Notes under the pieces: model-generated
What the model saw: only the letters and a program-made list of their open reading frames with translations
What the model was told of the DNA's origin: nothing
The model's database searches: none
Program-made: the position numbers and the translations under genes
NCBI GenBank assembly: GCA_903927975.1
Contig: CAIYPC010000647.1
Coordinates: 1 to 39,613, forward strand
Origin: an uncultured Bacteroidota bacterium
GTDB lineage: Bacteria > Bacteroidota > Bacteroidia > Chitinophagales > Chitinophagaceae
Direction: 5' to 3'
Length of the DNA: 39,613 nt
Shown: piece by piece, positions 18,263 through 27,413 of the stretch
Layout of the letters: each line of letters begins with the position of its first letter
How positions within the stretch are numbered: position 1 is the stretch's first letter

Positions 18263-19294
18263 TTAGAGTGTTCTTGCGCCATCAATAAATATCGATTTCA
18301 CCTGTCTAGGGTCTTTAATTATATCAAAAAAAGCATCGAGGTAATCAGTCATCTCTCGCTTGCTCCCTGAATTCAGCAAATCAAAATTGTTGACCAAAGC
18401 ATATATTTTTTCTTTCTTCTGCTTAAATATATCCACCACCTCATTTAATTCTGCCATCGTTCTGGGAAATCCGCGATACACGCGCACCCTCACATTCTCG
18501 ATCTCAAGCTTTTCATCTGGCACTGCATATTCTGCATTTACCAATCCTGAATAATCAAAATCATAAGGCACTGCAAAAGGGCGCATCAAAGAATCTGTAT
18601 CAGGAACAATCAGCCTGATATTATGATTCGCGGAAACAGCAAAGTCAGTATTACCAATCATGTATTCAAATATGGATATTATCGTCATTTGCCTGCGATG
18701 GGTTGATTCTGTATTCAAATTTCCTTTCGCCCATTCTACACAATTATTTCTTTTTGCCAGATCCTTTAGATCTTCCATAAGAAATGCATGTTCAGTAACT
18801 GGCTTTTTCTTACCTGCGCTATCCTGAAAATTTATATTCAGCAACCTTACCCGAAAGCTCATATCGGTCAGCAGATTAAACATTTTGTAAACAAGAAATT
18901 CTTTTAGGATATACTGATTATACATTGAAGCCATCTTGCACTGGCTCACCAACTTTGTCGATTTCAGCGAATAAAAAACCGATGACTTCTTATATTTAAA
19001 TATGAGCTTAAGCGGTGGTATATAGCAATAGTCATGTCTAAAATGTCCTCTCATTTCAAGTTGTATCTGGTCATCTACATTAGTGCCATCCGAAAGTTTA
19101 GTAATAAAATGCGCGGGCATTATAAACCCTTTTTTTTCATGGCTGAACAACTTACTTGTATTTGCAAGAATGGTCGCGCTCATTATTGATGTATCATTGA
19201 AAAAAGCATTGCGATCGATAGAAGTGGTTTGACTGTATATAGCTTGACATACCGAGATGCACAGCATTGCTGTGGCTAAAAAATTTTTAATCAT
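18263..19294 (-). CDS. Secreted protein with a possible CotH-like kinase fold
   Basis: 343 residues with a Sec signal peptide (FLATAMLCISVCQAIYSQ). The order of blocks resembles CotH-type atypical kinases: MRGHFRHDYCYIPPLKLIFKY near residue 85, then KLVSQCKMASMYNQYILKEFLVYKMFN, a substrate-side block FLMEDLKDLAKRNN, EYMIGNTDFAVSANHNIRLI (catalytic-loop-like, Asp and His/Asn) and VPYDFDYSGLVN (metal-binding DFD-like). I see this similarity by eye only, and overall identity looks low. If correct it would phosphorylate exported proteins or small molecules. Otherwise it is an uncharacterised Bacteroidota exported protein. It follows the PafA-type gene by 40 bases. Confidence 0.55.
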   Translation of the reverse strand: MIKNFLATAMLCISVCQAIYSQTTSIDRNAFFNDTSIMSATILANTSKLFSHEKKGFIMPAHFITKLSDGTNVDDQIQLEMRGHFRHDYCYIPPLKLIFKYKKSSVFYSLKSTKLVSQCKMASMYNQYILKEFLVYKMFNLLTDMSFRVRLLNINFQDSAGKKKPVTEHAFLMEDLKDLAKRNNCVEWAKGNLNTESTHRRQMTIISIFEYMIGNTDFAVSANHNIRLIVPDTDSLMRPFAVPYDFDYSGLVNAEYAVPDEKLEIENVRVRVYRGFPRTMAELNEVVDIFKQKKEKIYALVNNFDLLNSGSKREMTDYLDAFFDIIKDPRQVKSIFIDGARTL

Positions 19295-19334
19295 TGCCTT
19301 AACATTTTTATATTAAAATCAGAATCTTTAAAAC

Positions 19335-20960
19335 CTATTTATTTGTTGCTTCTTCAATAACATGACCAACAGATCCGCTTGGCATTTGAATATGCAGCAT
19401 GGCAGCGATCGTTGCGGCAATATCAGTCATATAGACCTCTCTATTCGTTTTGCCCGTATGAATATTCCACCCATACCAAACAAGCGGTATATGCGCATCA
19501 TACGGGTTCCATACACCATGAGTAGTGCCTTTTGTTTCAAATCCTTCAATCCATTGCGGCTGAAGAATAAGTTGAATGTCACCGCTGCGTGGTGGATAAT
19601 AACCATTCTCCATTGCAGTTCTTATTTTGTTGTTCAATGTGATTCCATTCAATGCTTCCAATGGAAAAGCTCTTGAAATACCAGGTTGCTGCAATAAATA
19701 ATCGATGACATATTTGTAAACCGTGTCCTTGTTCAGGTGCGCTGCATTTATCGCAACGCGATTGAGGTAAACCTGATAATTCATGATGCCGATGGCTAGT
19801 TTACTAATATTGAATTTGTCTTTTAATAATTTATTTATTTCGTCAGTGATCTTTTCGCCGCCAACACTGCCTGCGGGAATTTTATGTTCTTTCAAAAATG
19901 CGGGCACATGCGCCACGCCATGATCTGCAGAAAGAAAAACAAGGTAATCGCCTTTGCCAATTTGCTTATCTAAAAATTTCAGAAAATCTCCAAGATCTTT
20001 ATCGAGCCGCAAAAAATCATCTTCCGCCTCTACAGAATTTGGCCCAAAACTATGGCCAACATAATCGGGTGTTGAAAGACTGATTGTAAGAATATCTGTA
20101 ATAGAATCGGCGCCCAATTGCTCGCCATTTATTGCAGCCTTTGCCATTTCAAAAGTAAAACTGGTGCCATAAGGAGTTACAGGAAGCAGTCCATAATTTT
20201 TACCGACAAACTGTTTCAGATTATAGGGAAAGCTTTTAGATCCGAATGGGCTATATTCATAAGGCTCTTCATCGGGAGCGCTTTGCACATAAGTATTCAA
20301 TGGATAAAGTGTGTTCCAATCCTGCGAGAAATATTGATCAACCATTTTTTTTGCATTCAGATCTTTTAACCACTTCGGCAAATCATTCATGTAATAAGAA
20401 GATGTGATCCAATCACCTGTTTTATCATCATACCAATATGCTCCGTTTGCACTATGACCCGCCGGCAAAATTGCTGCACGATCTTTTAGAGCGATGCCAA
20501 TTACCTTGCTCCGAAAATTTGTTGCCAGTTTTAATTCATCACCAATGGTTGTTACTAATAAGTTTTGCGGGCTCATCTGTCCCGCATCGGTATTGCTGCC
20601 AATTGTTTTTGTATTGTCATCGCCAGTGCAGTAAACTAATTGTGAGAGTGAATAATCCCACCATTCATTACCTGTAATGCCATCAATCGCAGGAATAGAG
20701 CCGGTATAAATGCTCGTGTGGCCGCATGCCGTTATTGTTGGTGTGTATGGAATGAGTGTGTTCTCGCAGGAAAATCCTTGGTTTAATAATCGCTTAAAGC
20801 CGCCATCTTCAAGATAACGATTGTAATAGCGATATAGATAATCCCACCGCATCTGATCAACGACAATGCCTACCACAATTTTCGGTCGTTGAATAATATT
20901 TTGAGAGCTTGCTGTAAATGCAATGAATGAAATTAAAAATATGTACATCAATTTTCGCAT
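19335..20960 (-). CDS. pafA: PafA-type alkaline phosphatase
   Basis: 541 residues with a Sec signal peptide (LMYIFLISFIAFTASSQ). It belongs to the alkaline phosphatase superfamily: Asp35 in VVDQMRWD, probable nucleophile Thr77 in PTITACGH, Asn98 in TGNEWWD, and Lys159/Arg161 in ALKDRAA. The Asn, Lys and Arg set is the one that makes PafA of Elizabethkingia a monoesterase rather than a diesterase. Zinc ligands follow in STPDYVGHSFG, SADHGVAHVP and GTTHGVW. It should release phosphate from monoesters in the periplasm, independent of phosphate level in known members. The gene symbol is by similarity only. Confidence 0.88.
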   Translation of the reverse strand: MRKLMYIFLISFIAFTASSQNIIQRPKIVVGIVVDQMRWDYLYRYYNRYLEDGGFKRLLNQGFSCENTLIPYTPTITACGHTSIYTGSIPAIDGITGNEWWDYSLSQLVYCTGDDNTKTIGSNTDAGQMSPQNLLVTTIGDELKLATNFRSKVIGIALKDRAAILPAGHSANGAYWYDDKTGDWITSSYYMNDLPKWLKDLNAKKMVDQYFSQDWNTLYPLNTYVQSAPDEEPYEYSPFGSKSFPYNLKQFVGKNYGLLPVTPYGTSFTFEMAKAAINGEQLGADSITDILTISLSTPDYVGHSFGPNSVEAEDDFLRLDKDLGDFLKFLDKQIGKGDYLVFLSADHGVAHVPAFLKEHKIPAGSVGGEKITDEINKLLKDKFNISKLAIGIMNYQVYLNRVAINAAHLNKDTVYKYVIDYLLQQPGISRAFPLEALNGITLNNKIRTAMENGYYPPRSGDIQLILQPQWIEGFETKGTTHGVWNPYDAHIPLVWYGWNIHTGKTNREVYMTDIAATIAAMLHIQMPSGSVGHVIEEATNK

Positions 20961-21051
20961 GATTAAAAATTTAGTGATTTATAAACATGATAAAATTCAG
21001 CAGCTACAAAATTTCACTCAGCACTTTTCCAATTGATCTCTTTATATATGT

Positions 21052-22071
21052 TTACGATTTATGATGATGTTTCTTTTTATCAATGTCTTCATCAAGAACA
21101 AGTTTTTCTGATCCTCCTTCACCGCGATTTTCTAAATCATCAAAAAGACCTTCATCGGAAAGATCAAGTGTGTGAGAATTTTCCCAATCGTGATGTGCAA
21201 TTTTTTCAAGCCTTTCTATCACATCGGTATCATGTACTTCAATAGCCAACTCACGACGATGATCAAAGCTGCCAGGTGAAAGATTGATCGATCCTATAAT
21301 GGCTCTGCAACCATCTGCCAACAACATTTTTCCGTGAAGTTTCAAATGCTTTAGCTTATGAATTTTAATACCGATATCATCCATTATCCGTAAGCCGCCA
21401 ACACCTTCTACAATCTTTTCCATTTTTAGTGTATGAGGAGGCCGCACCATCACATGAACTTTTACACCGCGGCTTTTTGCACGCACAAGTCGCTCGATAA
21501 TCACCAGATCCTGAAAGCGTTCATTCTGCACAAAAAGCGAATGCTGTGCTTCATCAATAAACCTTGCAATCCTTGCCCTGCCATTATTGCTACACCATAT
21601 AAGCCGTGCATTTTCTCCGGGATCAAAATCTTTTCGTTCCCAGTCCGCCTCGAAACATAAAATGATTTCTTCAACTTCATGAGGGTGAGAAGTTATGATT
21701 GCGTAATCTCGTGTTTCAGTAAGATTTTTTGTTTCCCAATTAAGCGATTTCACGAATGCCAGTTTTTCATCAATCACCATTGATTTTTCGTGAGTGAGCA
21801 CAAATAAAGGATTGCTATCCCGCACTTCTATGCCCGCATCTTCCAGCAGCTTGCGCGTATCTTCATTTTCTTCTTCTCCATTCCGTCGCGATGGGTTAAG
21901 CATTACTTTAATCTTTAGGCCTCGCTGATGCGCTCTGATAACAGCGTTGATTAAATCAGGATCAGAAAAGAGAAACATCTTTATCAGAATGGATTTCTTT
22001 GCGTTTTCGATGGCATCAATAATTTGTTGCCCGGTATCATCTGGAAGAACTATTAAGGAACGGTGAGACAT
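21052..22071 (-). CDS. Phospholipase D-like domain protein (two HKD motifs)
   Basis: 339 residues, no signal peptide or membrane segment. Two HxKx4D motifs are present: His94-Lys96-Asp101 (HEKSMVID) and His246-Lys248-Asp253 (HGKMLLAD), the second followed by the usual IIGSINLSPGSFDHRREL. These make one active site in cardiolipin synthases, phospholipase D and some nucleases. Without membrane anchors it is closer to the soluble PLD-like proteins than to cardiolipin synthase. The C-terminus is acidic then His/Lys-rich (DIDKKKHHHKS). It is 20 bases after the ABC exporter, so the two are likely co-transcribed. Confidence 0.87.
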   Translation of the reverse strand: MSHRSLIVLPDDTGQQIIDAIENAKKSILIKMFLFSDPDLINAVIRAHQRGLKIKVMLNPSRRNGEEENEDTRKLLEDAGIEVRDSNPLFVLTHEKSMVIDEKLAFVKSLNWETKNLTETRDYAIITSHPHEVEEIILCFEADWERKDFDPGENARLIWCSNNGRARIARFIDEAQHSLFVQNERFQDLVIIERLVRAKSRGVKVHVMVRPPHTLKMEKIVEGVGGLRIMDDIGIKIHKLKHLKLHGKMLLADGCRAIIGSINLSPGSFDHRRELAIEVHDTDVIERLEKIAHHDWENSHTLDLSDEGLFDDLENRGEGGSEKLVLDEDIDKKKHHHKS

Positions 22072-22091
22072 AAGTATTTTTTGTTGTTTGA

Positions 22092-24014
22092 TTATGTAGC
22101 TTCTTTTATCGATTCAATGACTACTGGAACATTTTTGTGAGGCACATGTTCTGCCCACGACTGAACATTATAAAGGTCTGCATAAATTTCGCCTTTTGCC
22201 ATCAATTCTTCGTGAGTGCCTTCTTCAACAACTGAGCCCGCATTCAAAACAATAATTTTATCAGCATCGCGAATAGTGCTGAGGCGATGAGCAATGGTAA
22301 TAACCGTACGCCCAATCATTAAATTCTCTAACGCTTCCATCACTACTTTTTCAGATTCAGTATCCAAGGCCGCAGTTGGTTCATCAAGAATTAAAATAGG
22401 CGAATTGCGCACAACAGCTCGCGCAATTCCAAGCCTTTGTTTTTGTCCACCGGAAAGTGTCACTCCTCTTTCTCCAACGAAGGTGTCGAAACCATTCGGC
22501 ATTTTAGAAATGAACTCAAAAGCATTTGCAAGTTTTGCAGCTTCAATAATTTCTTGTTCTGTTGCATTCGGTCTTCCATAAGCAATATTCTCTCTGATCG
22601 TTCCATAAAAAAGTGCTGTGTCTTGCAGAACAAATCCAATCTGTCCTCGCAATTCATCCAATTTAAATTCTTTGATATCAGTTCCATCTATCAATACCGA
22701 TCCTGCGGTAGGATCATAAAATCGCGCAATCAAACTAACTATTGTTGACTTGCCACAACCCGTCGGCCCACAAACACCAATGCGCTGGCCACAAGCAATT
22801 TTTAGGTTGATGTTATGAAGAACTTCCAAATCAGCATTATAAGCGAATGAAATATTTTCAAAAACAATATCGCCTTTGAGTTTGCCTGGATCTTTTGCGT
22901 CAATTTTTTGAGGGATGATTGAATCAGTATCAAGAATTGCCTGAATTCTTTCCAGCGCCACACTTGCCTGCGCAACAGTGCTCGTTAGTTTTGCAAGATC
23001 TTGAACAGGGCTAAAAAATTTATTCATATACCAAACAAAAACAGTGAGCACACCCACCGTCATCGCTTTTGAGAGAACAAGATCTGCACCCAGCCAAAGC
23101 ACCAACGCAATGCAAACAGAAACGATGATTGTTACAATGGGCGAGAGCGCGGATTTCACTCGCCTTGCTTTTAAAGCGGCGTTCACCGTTTCTTCGCTCA
23201 CTTTTTTTAAACGATCCTCTTCAAAATCTTGTCGCCCAAATGCATTTACCGATCGCATGGACTCAAGACCTTGTTGCAAAACAGTGAACATATTGCTCTG
23301 ATCATTTCGTACTTCACGTGTTGCTTTTTTCATTGCTTTTTTAAAACGCGCAACAAACAAAAGCAAAAATGGAGTAACAGCTAAAGCTATTAGCGTGAAA
23401 CCAGGATTAAGAAAAAACATAAGGATAAGCATACCAAAAATTGTCAACGCATCTACTAATATGCTTAACAAAGTTGACGAAGCAAAATCTTGTATCGTTG
23501 AAACATCAGAAGTAATTGTGCTCAGCAACTTACCAGTTTGGTGTGTGTCATAATATGCAAGTGAAAGGCGTTGAAGGTGATGGTAAATTTGTCGCCGCAG
23601 ATCGTTGGCAACATGTTGTGCAACATTTTCATTATAGTAATTATCCAGATAACTAGCTATCGCGCCAATGATGGCAATCAGCACAAATGCAATGGCAGCG
23701 ACCGCGGCAAGCCCAACAACGCTTTCATTATGAAAAATAAAATCCATCCAGCTTAACCACTTCGGCAAGGGGCGATGTTCAACAACATTATCAATGATTA
23801 CCTTTAAAGGCCATGGAGTGGCAATGCTCATAATTGTTTCAAACAGCATTGCAATGAGAATAATAATGACCCATTTTTTATAGGCGCGAGAAAGACTCAC
23901 AGCCCAGATGATCAGACTGAAAAAAGAACGACGTTTTCCAGAAGACGAACCAGGATTATTATCTTTTTTCCCAGATTTTTCTACATGAATATCAGGAGAT
24001 TTTGTTAGAGCCAT
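22092..24014 (-). CDS. ABC exporter, fused permease and ATPase (MsbA-like)
   Basis: 640 residues from ATG 24014 (a TTG two codons upstream is possible but less likely). Transmembrane domain with about six segments at residues 45-340, then an ATPase domain: Walker A GPTGCGKST from residue 416, ABC signature LSGGQKQRLG near 519, Walker B ILILDEPTAALD near 543, and the switch His in IAHRLSTIRDAD. A half-transporter that works as a homodimer in the inner membrane, exporting lipid, drug or peptide. The substrate is not readable from sequence. It pairs with the PLD-like gene. Confidence 0.93.
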   Translation of the reverse strand: MALTKSPDIHVEKSGKKDNNPGSSSGKRRSFFSLIIWAVSLSRAYKKWVIIILIAMLFETIMSIATPWPLKVIIDNVVEHRPLPKWLSWMDFIFHNESVVGLAAVAAIAFVLIAIIGAIASYLDNYYNENVAQHVANDLRRQIYHHLQRLSLAYYDTHQTGKLLSTITSDVSTIQDFASSTLLSILVDALTIFGMLILMFFLNPGFTLIALAVTPFLLLFVARFKKAMKKATREVRNDQSNMFTVLQQGLESMRSVNAFGRQDFEEDRLKKVSEETVNAALKARRVKSALSPIVTIIVSVCIALVLWLGADLVLSKAMTVGVLTVFVWYMNKFFSPVQDLAKLTSTVAQASVALERIQAILDTDSIIPQKIDAKDPGKLKGDIVFENISFAYNADLEVLHNINLKIACGQRIGVCGPTGCGKSTIVSLIARFYDPTAGSVLIDGTDIKEFKLDELRGQIGFVLQDTALFYGTIRENIAYGRPNATEQEIIEAAKLANAFEFISKMPNGFDTFVGERGVTLSGGQKQRLGIARAVVRNSPILILDEPTAALDTESEKVVMEALENLMIGRTVITIAHRLSTIRDADKIIVLNAGSVVEEGTHEELMAKGEIYADLYNVQSWAEHVPHKNVPVVIESIKEAT

Positions 24015-24322
24015 TTCCAATTTATTATAAGCAGCTTTGTGATTCTTCTGAATGCTTTACTAATATAAGGGATTTGCTTAATTTAATAAGTATCTATTTT
24101 GTTTTGGGAGAATTAAAATCTATTAATTCCACGGACTACCCTATCAACATCATGACGGGGAGAGGCGCAAACATTTTGGATTACAGCGTATCATTTACTC
24201 AAAATCATTTTCCTGAAATCAATTTCTATTCTGAACTTACAAACTTAGTTGGTTAAATAATTTCGCACGAACCAACTTATCTTTAACAAGCAGGAATTCT
24301 GAACAAAAATAAATCGCATCCC
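24015..24322. other. Divergent promoter region, no gene seen
   Basis: 308 bases between the ABC exporter (-) and the Gfo/Idh gene (+). A TATCTTTA box at 24278-24285, 38 bases before the ATG, resembles the -7 consensus with one mismatch, while the nearest TTG (24249-24251) is 26 bases upstream of it and so too far. An 84-codon open frame spans much of the gap but overlaps the ABC start and shows no protein character. Confidence 0.5.
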
Positions 24323-25681
24323 ATGAGTGAAAATAAAATAGACCGTCGCCATTTCTTGCGTAGTAGCTCTATGTTACTTGCCATGTCTGCAATGCATCCT
24401 TATATGCCGCTTACAGGCACGGATGCAAAACGCGTGGCGCTGATTGGCACTGGCTGGTATGGCAAGAGTGATTTATTTCGCTTGATGCAAGTTGCTCCCG
24501 TTAATGTGGTCGGGCTTTGTGATGTAGATGCGCACGAATTGAAACAAGCGGTGCAAATGGTGAATGCAAGAAAGCCACAAAAAAATCTTCAGGCTTTCGG
24601 CGACTACCGCACTATGCTCAAAGAAACAAAACCTGATATCGTGCTTATCGGAACTCCTGATCATTGGCATGCGCTGCAAGCTATAGATGCAATAAAATCC
24701 GGCGCACATTTGTATTTGCAAAAGCCCATCAGCAAAGATGTGATGGAAGGTGAAGCCATTCTTGCTGCAGCTAGAAAATACAATCGCACAGTGCAAGTGG
24801 GAACCCAACGTAGAAGCACACCGCATTTGGTGGAAGCGAAACAAAAAATTGTGGACGCAGGATTATTAGGGAAAGTGCATCATGCTGAAATGTGTTGTTA
24901 TTATCACATGCATTCAGATGCCAATCCGCCACTGCAAAAAGTGCCCGATTTTTTTGATTATGAAATGTGGACAGGTCCAGCGCCATTGCGGCCTTATGAT
25001 GGTCTGCCGCATCGTGGCTGGTGGCGTGCATTTATGGAATATGGAAACGGCATTATGGGCGATATGTGCATCCACATGTTTGATGCTGTGAGATGGATGC
25101 TTGGTCTTGGTTGGCCCAAAAGCGTCTATTCTAACGGTGGTGTATATGCGGACAAAAATGGCAAAAGTAATATTGCAGATACACAGACTGCCGTTTTCGC
25201 CTATGAAGACATGGACTGCGTTTGGCAGCACAGAACATGGGGAACAGCCGCCGATCCTGAATATCCGTGGGCATTTAAAATTTATGGCGAGAACGGAACG
25301 CTTTGTGGTGATGTTTGGAAATATGATTTTATTCCCAATGATGATGGAAAAAAATTGCATGGCGATCTTTTATGGGAAAAAGAAAAATATCCTGAAGATT
25401 TGAAAGAGCCTAACATCGAATTGCATGTGGCTTCTGCTACGCGTAGGCACATGATAAATTTTTTGGAAGCCGTTGATAAAGGGATTAAACCTGTTGCTGA
25501 TATTGAGCAAGGACATATTTCCACAGCAAGCTGCATCATTGCAAATCTCTCCATGCAGCTAAAAAGACCGCTTAGTTATGATCCTATACAACGTGTTATT
25601 ATTAATGATGAAGAGGCGACAAAACTATTGATGAGAACATATCGACCTCCTTGGCAACATCCTACGCCAGAAAATGTGTGA
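24323..25681 (+). CDS. Gfo/Idh/MocA family oxidoreductase, Tat-exported
   Basis: 452 residues. A twin-arginine signal (DRRHFLRSSSMLLAMSAM) precedes the Rossmann fold, GTGWYGKSDLFRLM. The dinucleotide-domain end is VLIGTPDHWHALQAIDAIKSG followed by YLQKPISKD, where the usual EKP is QKP but the catalytic lysine is kept. The C-terminal domain has MWTGPAPLRPYDGLPHRGWWRAF and GIMGDMCIHMFDAVRWMLG. Exported members of this family hold NAD(P) tightly and act as oxidoreductases or, in GH109, as redox-assisted glycosidases. It converges on the main cluster with only 19 bases between stop codons. Confidence 0.9.
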   Translation: MSENKIDRRHFLRSSSMLLAMSAMHPYMPLTGTDAKRVALIGTGWYGKSDLFRLMQVAPVNVVGLCDVDAHELKQAVQMVNARKPQKNLQAFGDYRTMLKETKPDIVLIGTPDHWHALQAIDAIKSGAHLYLQKPISKDVMEGEAILAAARKYNRTVQVGTQRRSTPHLVEAKQKIVDAGLLGKVHHAEMCCYYHMHSDANPPLQKVPDFFDYEMWTGPAPLRPYDGLPHRGWWRAFMEYGNGIMGDMCIHMFDAVRWMLGLGWPKSVYSNGGVYADKNGKSNIADTQTAVFAYEDMDCVWQHRTWGTAADPEYPWAFKIYGENGTLCGDVWKYDFIPNDDGKKLHGDLLWEKEKYPEDLKEPNIELHVASATRRHMINFLEAVDKGIKPVADIEQGHISTASCIIANLSMQLKRPLSYDPIQRVIINDEEATKLLMRTYRPPWQHPTPENV

Positions 25682-25700
25682 TGACGAATTGACTTAAAAT

Positions 25701-26639
25701 TTATTTGCTTGCGAGAACTTCGTTCACGAGTGTCTTCATTTTTTGCAAACCCGTTTTAGCTACTTCTAAAGCATCCTGTTTCCAATAAGTTTCGTTGAAT
25801 AATTCGAGGGATAAAATTTTTGTGCCGCCCATTGCGAGAAGATCATGTAATATTTGTTTCAGGGGGGCAGCGCCATCGCCGGGATAAACGCGGTCTTTAT
25901 CTGTTTGTTGATCCACAGATTTATTAGCGGGATAATCGTTTATATGAATGATATCAATTACTCTGCCATTTAGCAATTTCAATCCGTTAAAACCTGAGCC
26001 TCCACGAAACATGTGATAAACATCAGGCAGTATGCGTGCGTCAGCATCATCAGCAGCAACAGCAATGGCAAGTGCTTGCCCCAAATTATACAGCGTGCCC
26101 GATGCGCCCCAGAATTCCAGTAAAGGCATCACATTATATTTTCTGCCAAGCATTAACACCTCACGGTAACGCATACCTGATTTTTGAATATCGACGGGTT
26201 CATTCCGCTCCACTCCTGCTGGTGGCGCTGCAATTCTATGACAACCAAGTGCGGCCATCATTTTCATTTCTTCTTCCAGTTCAGTCAACCCAGCTTTGCG
26301 CTTTGCTTCATCATCCACCATCCATGTAGTGAAACTGATGGCATCTTCTACTACAAGCTTTTTCGATTTTATAAATTCATTCAACAATGAAAGAGAATTT
26401 CCTGCGCTCAGATATTCTTTGACATCTCTCACCCAAAGCTCTACACCATCATAACCTGCCTGCGACGCGATGTCTATTGATTTCAACAGCCCAAGCTTCT
26501 GCCCGCTGATAGTACTTGTGTTCAGGCAAAAGCGAAAAGGACCTTTTGATTTCACGTCTGTTTTTAATAATGAAGCAGGTGCCAACGCAGCTATTGCTGC
26601 AGCTCCTGATAATTTAAAAATCGCTCTTCGGTTTGGCAT
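25701..26639 (-). CDS. Tat-exported sugar isomerase/epimerase-like TIM barrel (AP_endonuc_2)
   Basis: 312 residues from the ATG at 26637-26639, which starts a Tat-like signal (PNRRAIFKLSGAAAIAALAPASLL); an ATG six codons upstream adds nothing. The barrel shows the usual metal ligands: YDGVELWV, MPLLEFWG, LPDVYHMFRGG, IIHINDYP and ILSLELFNE. The family acts on free sugars or 3-keto sugars as isomerase, epimerase, lyase or hydratase. Last gene of the minus-strand cluster, 74 bases after a DUF1080 gene. The Tat route suggests it folds with its metal before export. Confidence 0.87.
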   Translation of the reverse strand: MPNRRAIFKLSGAAAIAALAPASLLKTDVKSKGPFRFCLNTSTISGQKLGLLKSIDIASQAGYDGVELWVRDVKEYLSAGNSLSLLNEFIKSKKLVVEDAISFTTWMVDDEAKRKAGLTELEEEMKMMAALGCHRIAAPPAGVERNEPVDIQKSGMRYREVLMLGRKYNVMPLLEFWGASGTLYNLGQALAIAVAADDADARILPDVYHMFRGGSGFNGLKLLNGRVIDIIHINDYPANKSVDQQTDKDRVYPGDGAAPLKQILHDLLAMGGTKILSLELFNETYWKQDALEVAKTGLQKMKTLVNEVLASK

Positions 26640-26713
26640 AAACTTTAATTGATACACTACTTCTATTTGCTAAAAAAGATATACATCAACGTTAGCACCT
26701 GAAAATACAATTT

Positions 26714-27358
26714 TTATTCAGGCAACGGTTTCACCATGATGTTTTTGTAATAAATACAGCTTCCCGGATCATGTCCCTGCAAAGCAAAAGTTCCACTCGA
26801 AATGACTCGCAATGAATCTTTTCCCCTCACCTGTAAAACATTTTCCGGTTCTGTATAATCAACAACCGTTGTATCGTTGAGTTTAATAATAACTCTTTTG
26901 CCAACCACTTTGATATATTCAGTGTACCACTCATTATCCTTTACATACAATTCTTTCACGTCTTTAATTCCATAAAGGCTGCCGGTTCTACGCCAATCGG
27001 TATGTGAATTATTTACCTGTACTTCATATCCTTTTTTTGGCCAACTGCCCTGCTGAAATTCTGTATGAAAATAAATCCCTGAGTTGGCATGTGGCTGCGT
27101 CATCACTTCTGCCTTGAATTCAAAATTTTTAAAATGATGCTGCTGCACTTCGCCATCATAAAACAAATGCGCTGTGCTGCCATGCACGATAATCATGCCG
27201 CTGTCAACATGAAAAGTAGATGCATTATCGCCCACTTTCCAACCTGCAAGAGATTTTCCATCGAAGAGTGAGATCCATCCATCCAGATGTTTGGATGATG
27301 TATGTGTAAAAGCCAGAAGAGAAATACAAATCGAACTAAAGAAAATTATCTTTTTCAT
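26714..27358 (-). CDS. DUF1080 (3-keto-disaccharide hydrolase family) protein, secreted, single domain
   Basis: 214 residues with a Sec signal peptide (IIFFSSICISLLAFTHTSS). One complete DUF1080 concanavalin-like domain: GWISLFDGKSLAGWKVG, FEFKAEVMTQPHANSGIYFHTEF, YEVQVNNSH, TGSLYGIKDV and the closing FALQGHDPGSCIYYKNIMVKPL. Characterised members split 3-keto-glycosides by elimination and hydration. It lies between a two-domain DUF1080 gene (55 bases upstream) and a TIM-barrel gene. Confidence 0.9.
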   Translation of the reverse strand: MKKIIFFSSICISLLAFTHTSSKHLDGWISLFDGKSLAGWKVGDNASTFHVDSGMIIVHGSTAHLFYDGEVQQHHFKNFEFKAEVMTQPHANSGIYFHTEFQQGSWPKKGYEVQVNNSHTDWRRTGSLYGIKDVKELYVKDNEWYTEYIKVVGKRVIIKLNDTTVVDYTEPENVLQVRGKDSLRVISSGTFALQGHDPGSCIYYKNIMVKPLPE

Positions 27359-27413
27359 TTATTCTTTTTTAAATGTTTATTGAAAAAATTCCCGTTCGAT
27401 ATTTATTCCAAGC

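Noticed and set aside
24002..24256. 84-codon open frame on the plus strand in the divergent gap before the Gfo/Idh gene
   Set aside because: It overlaps the start of the ABC exporter gene, has no recognisable motif, and looks like non-coding AT-rich DNA.
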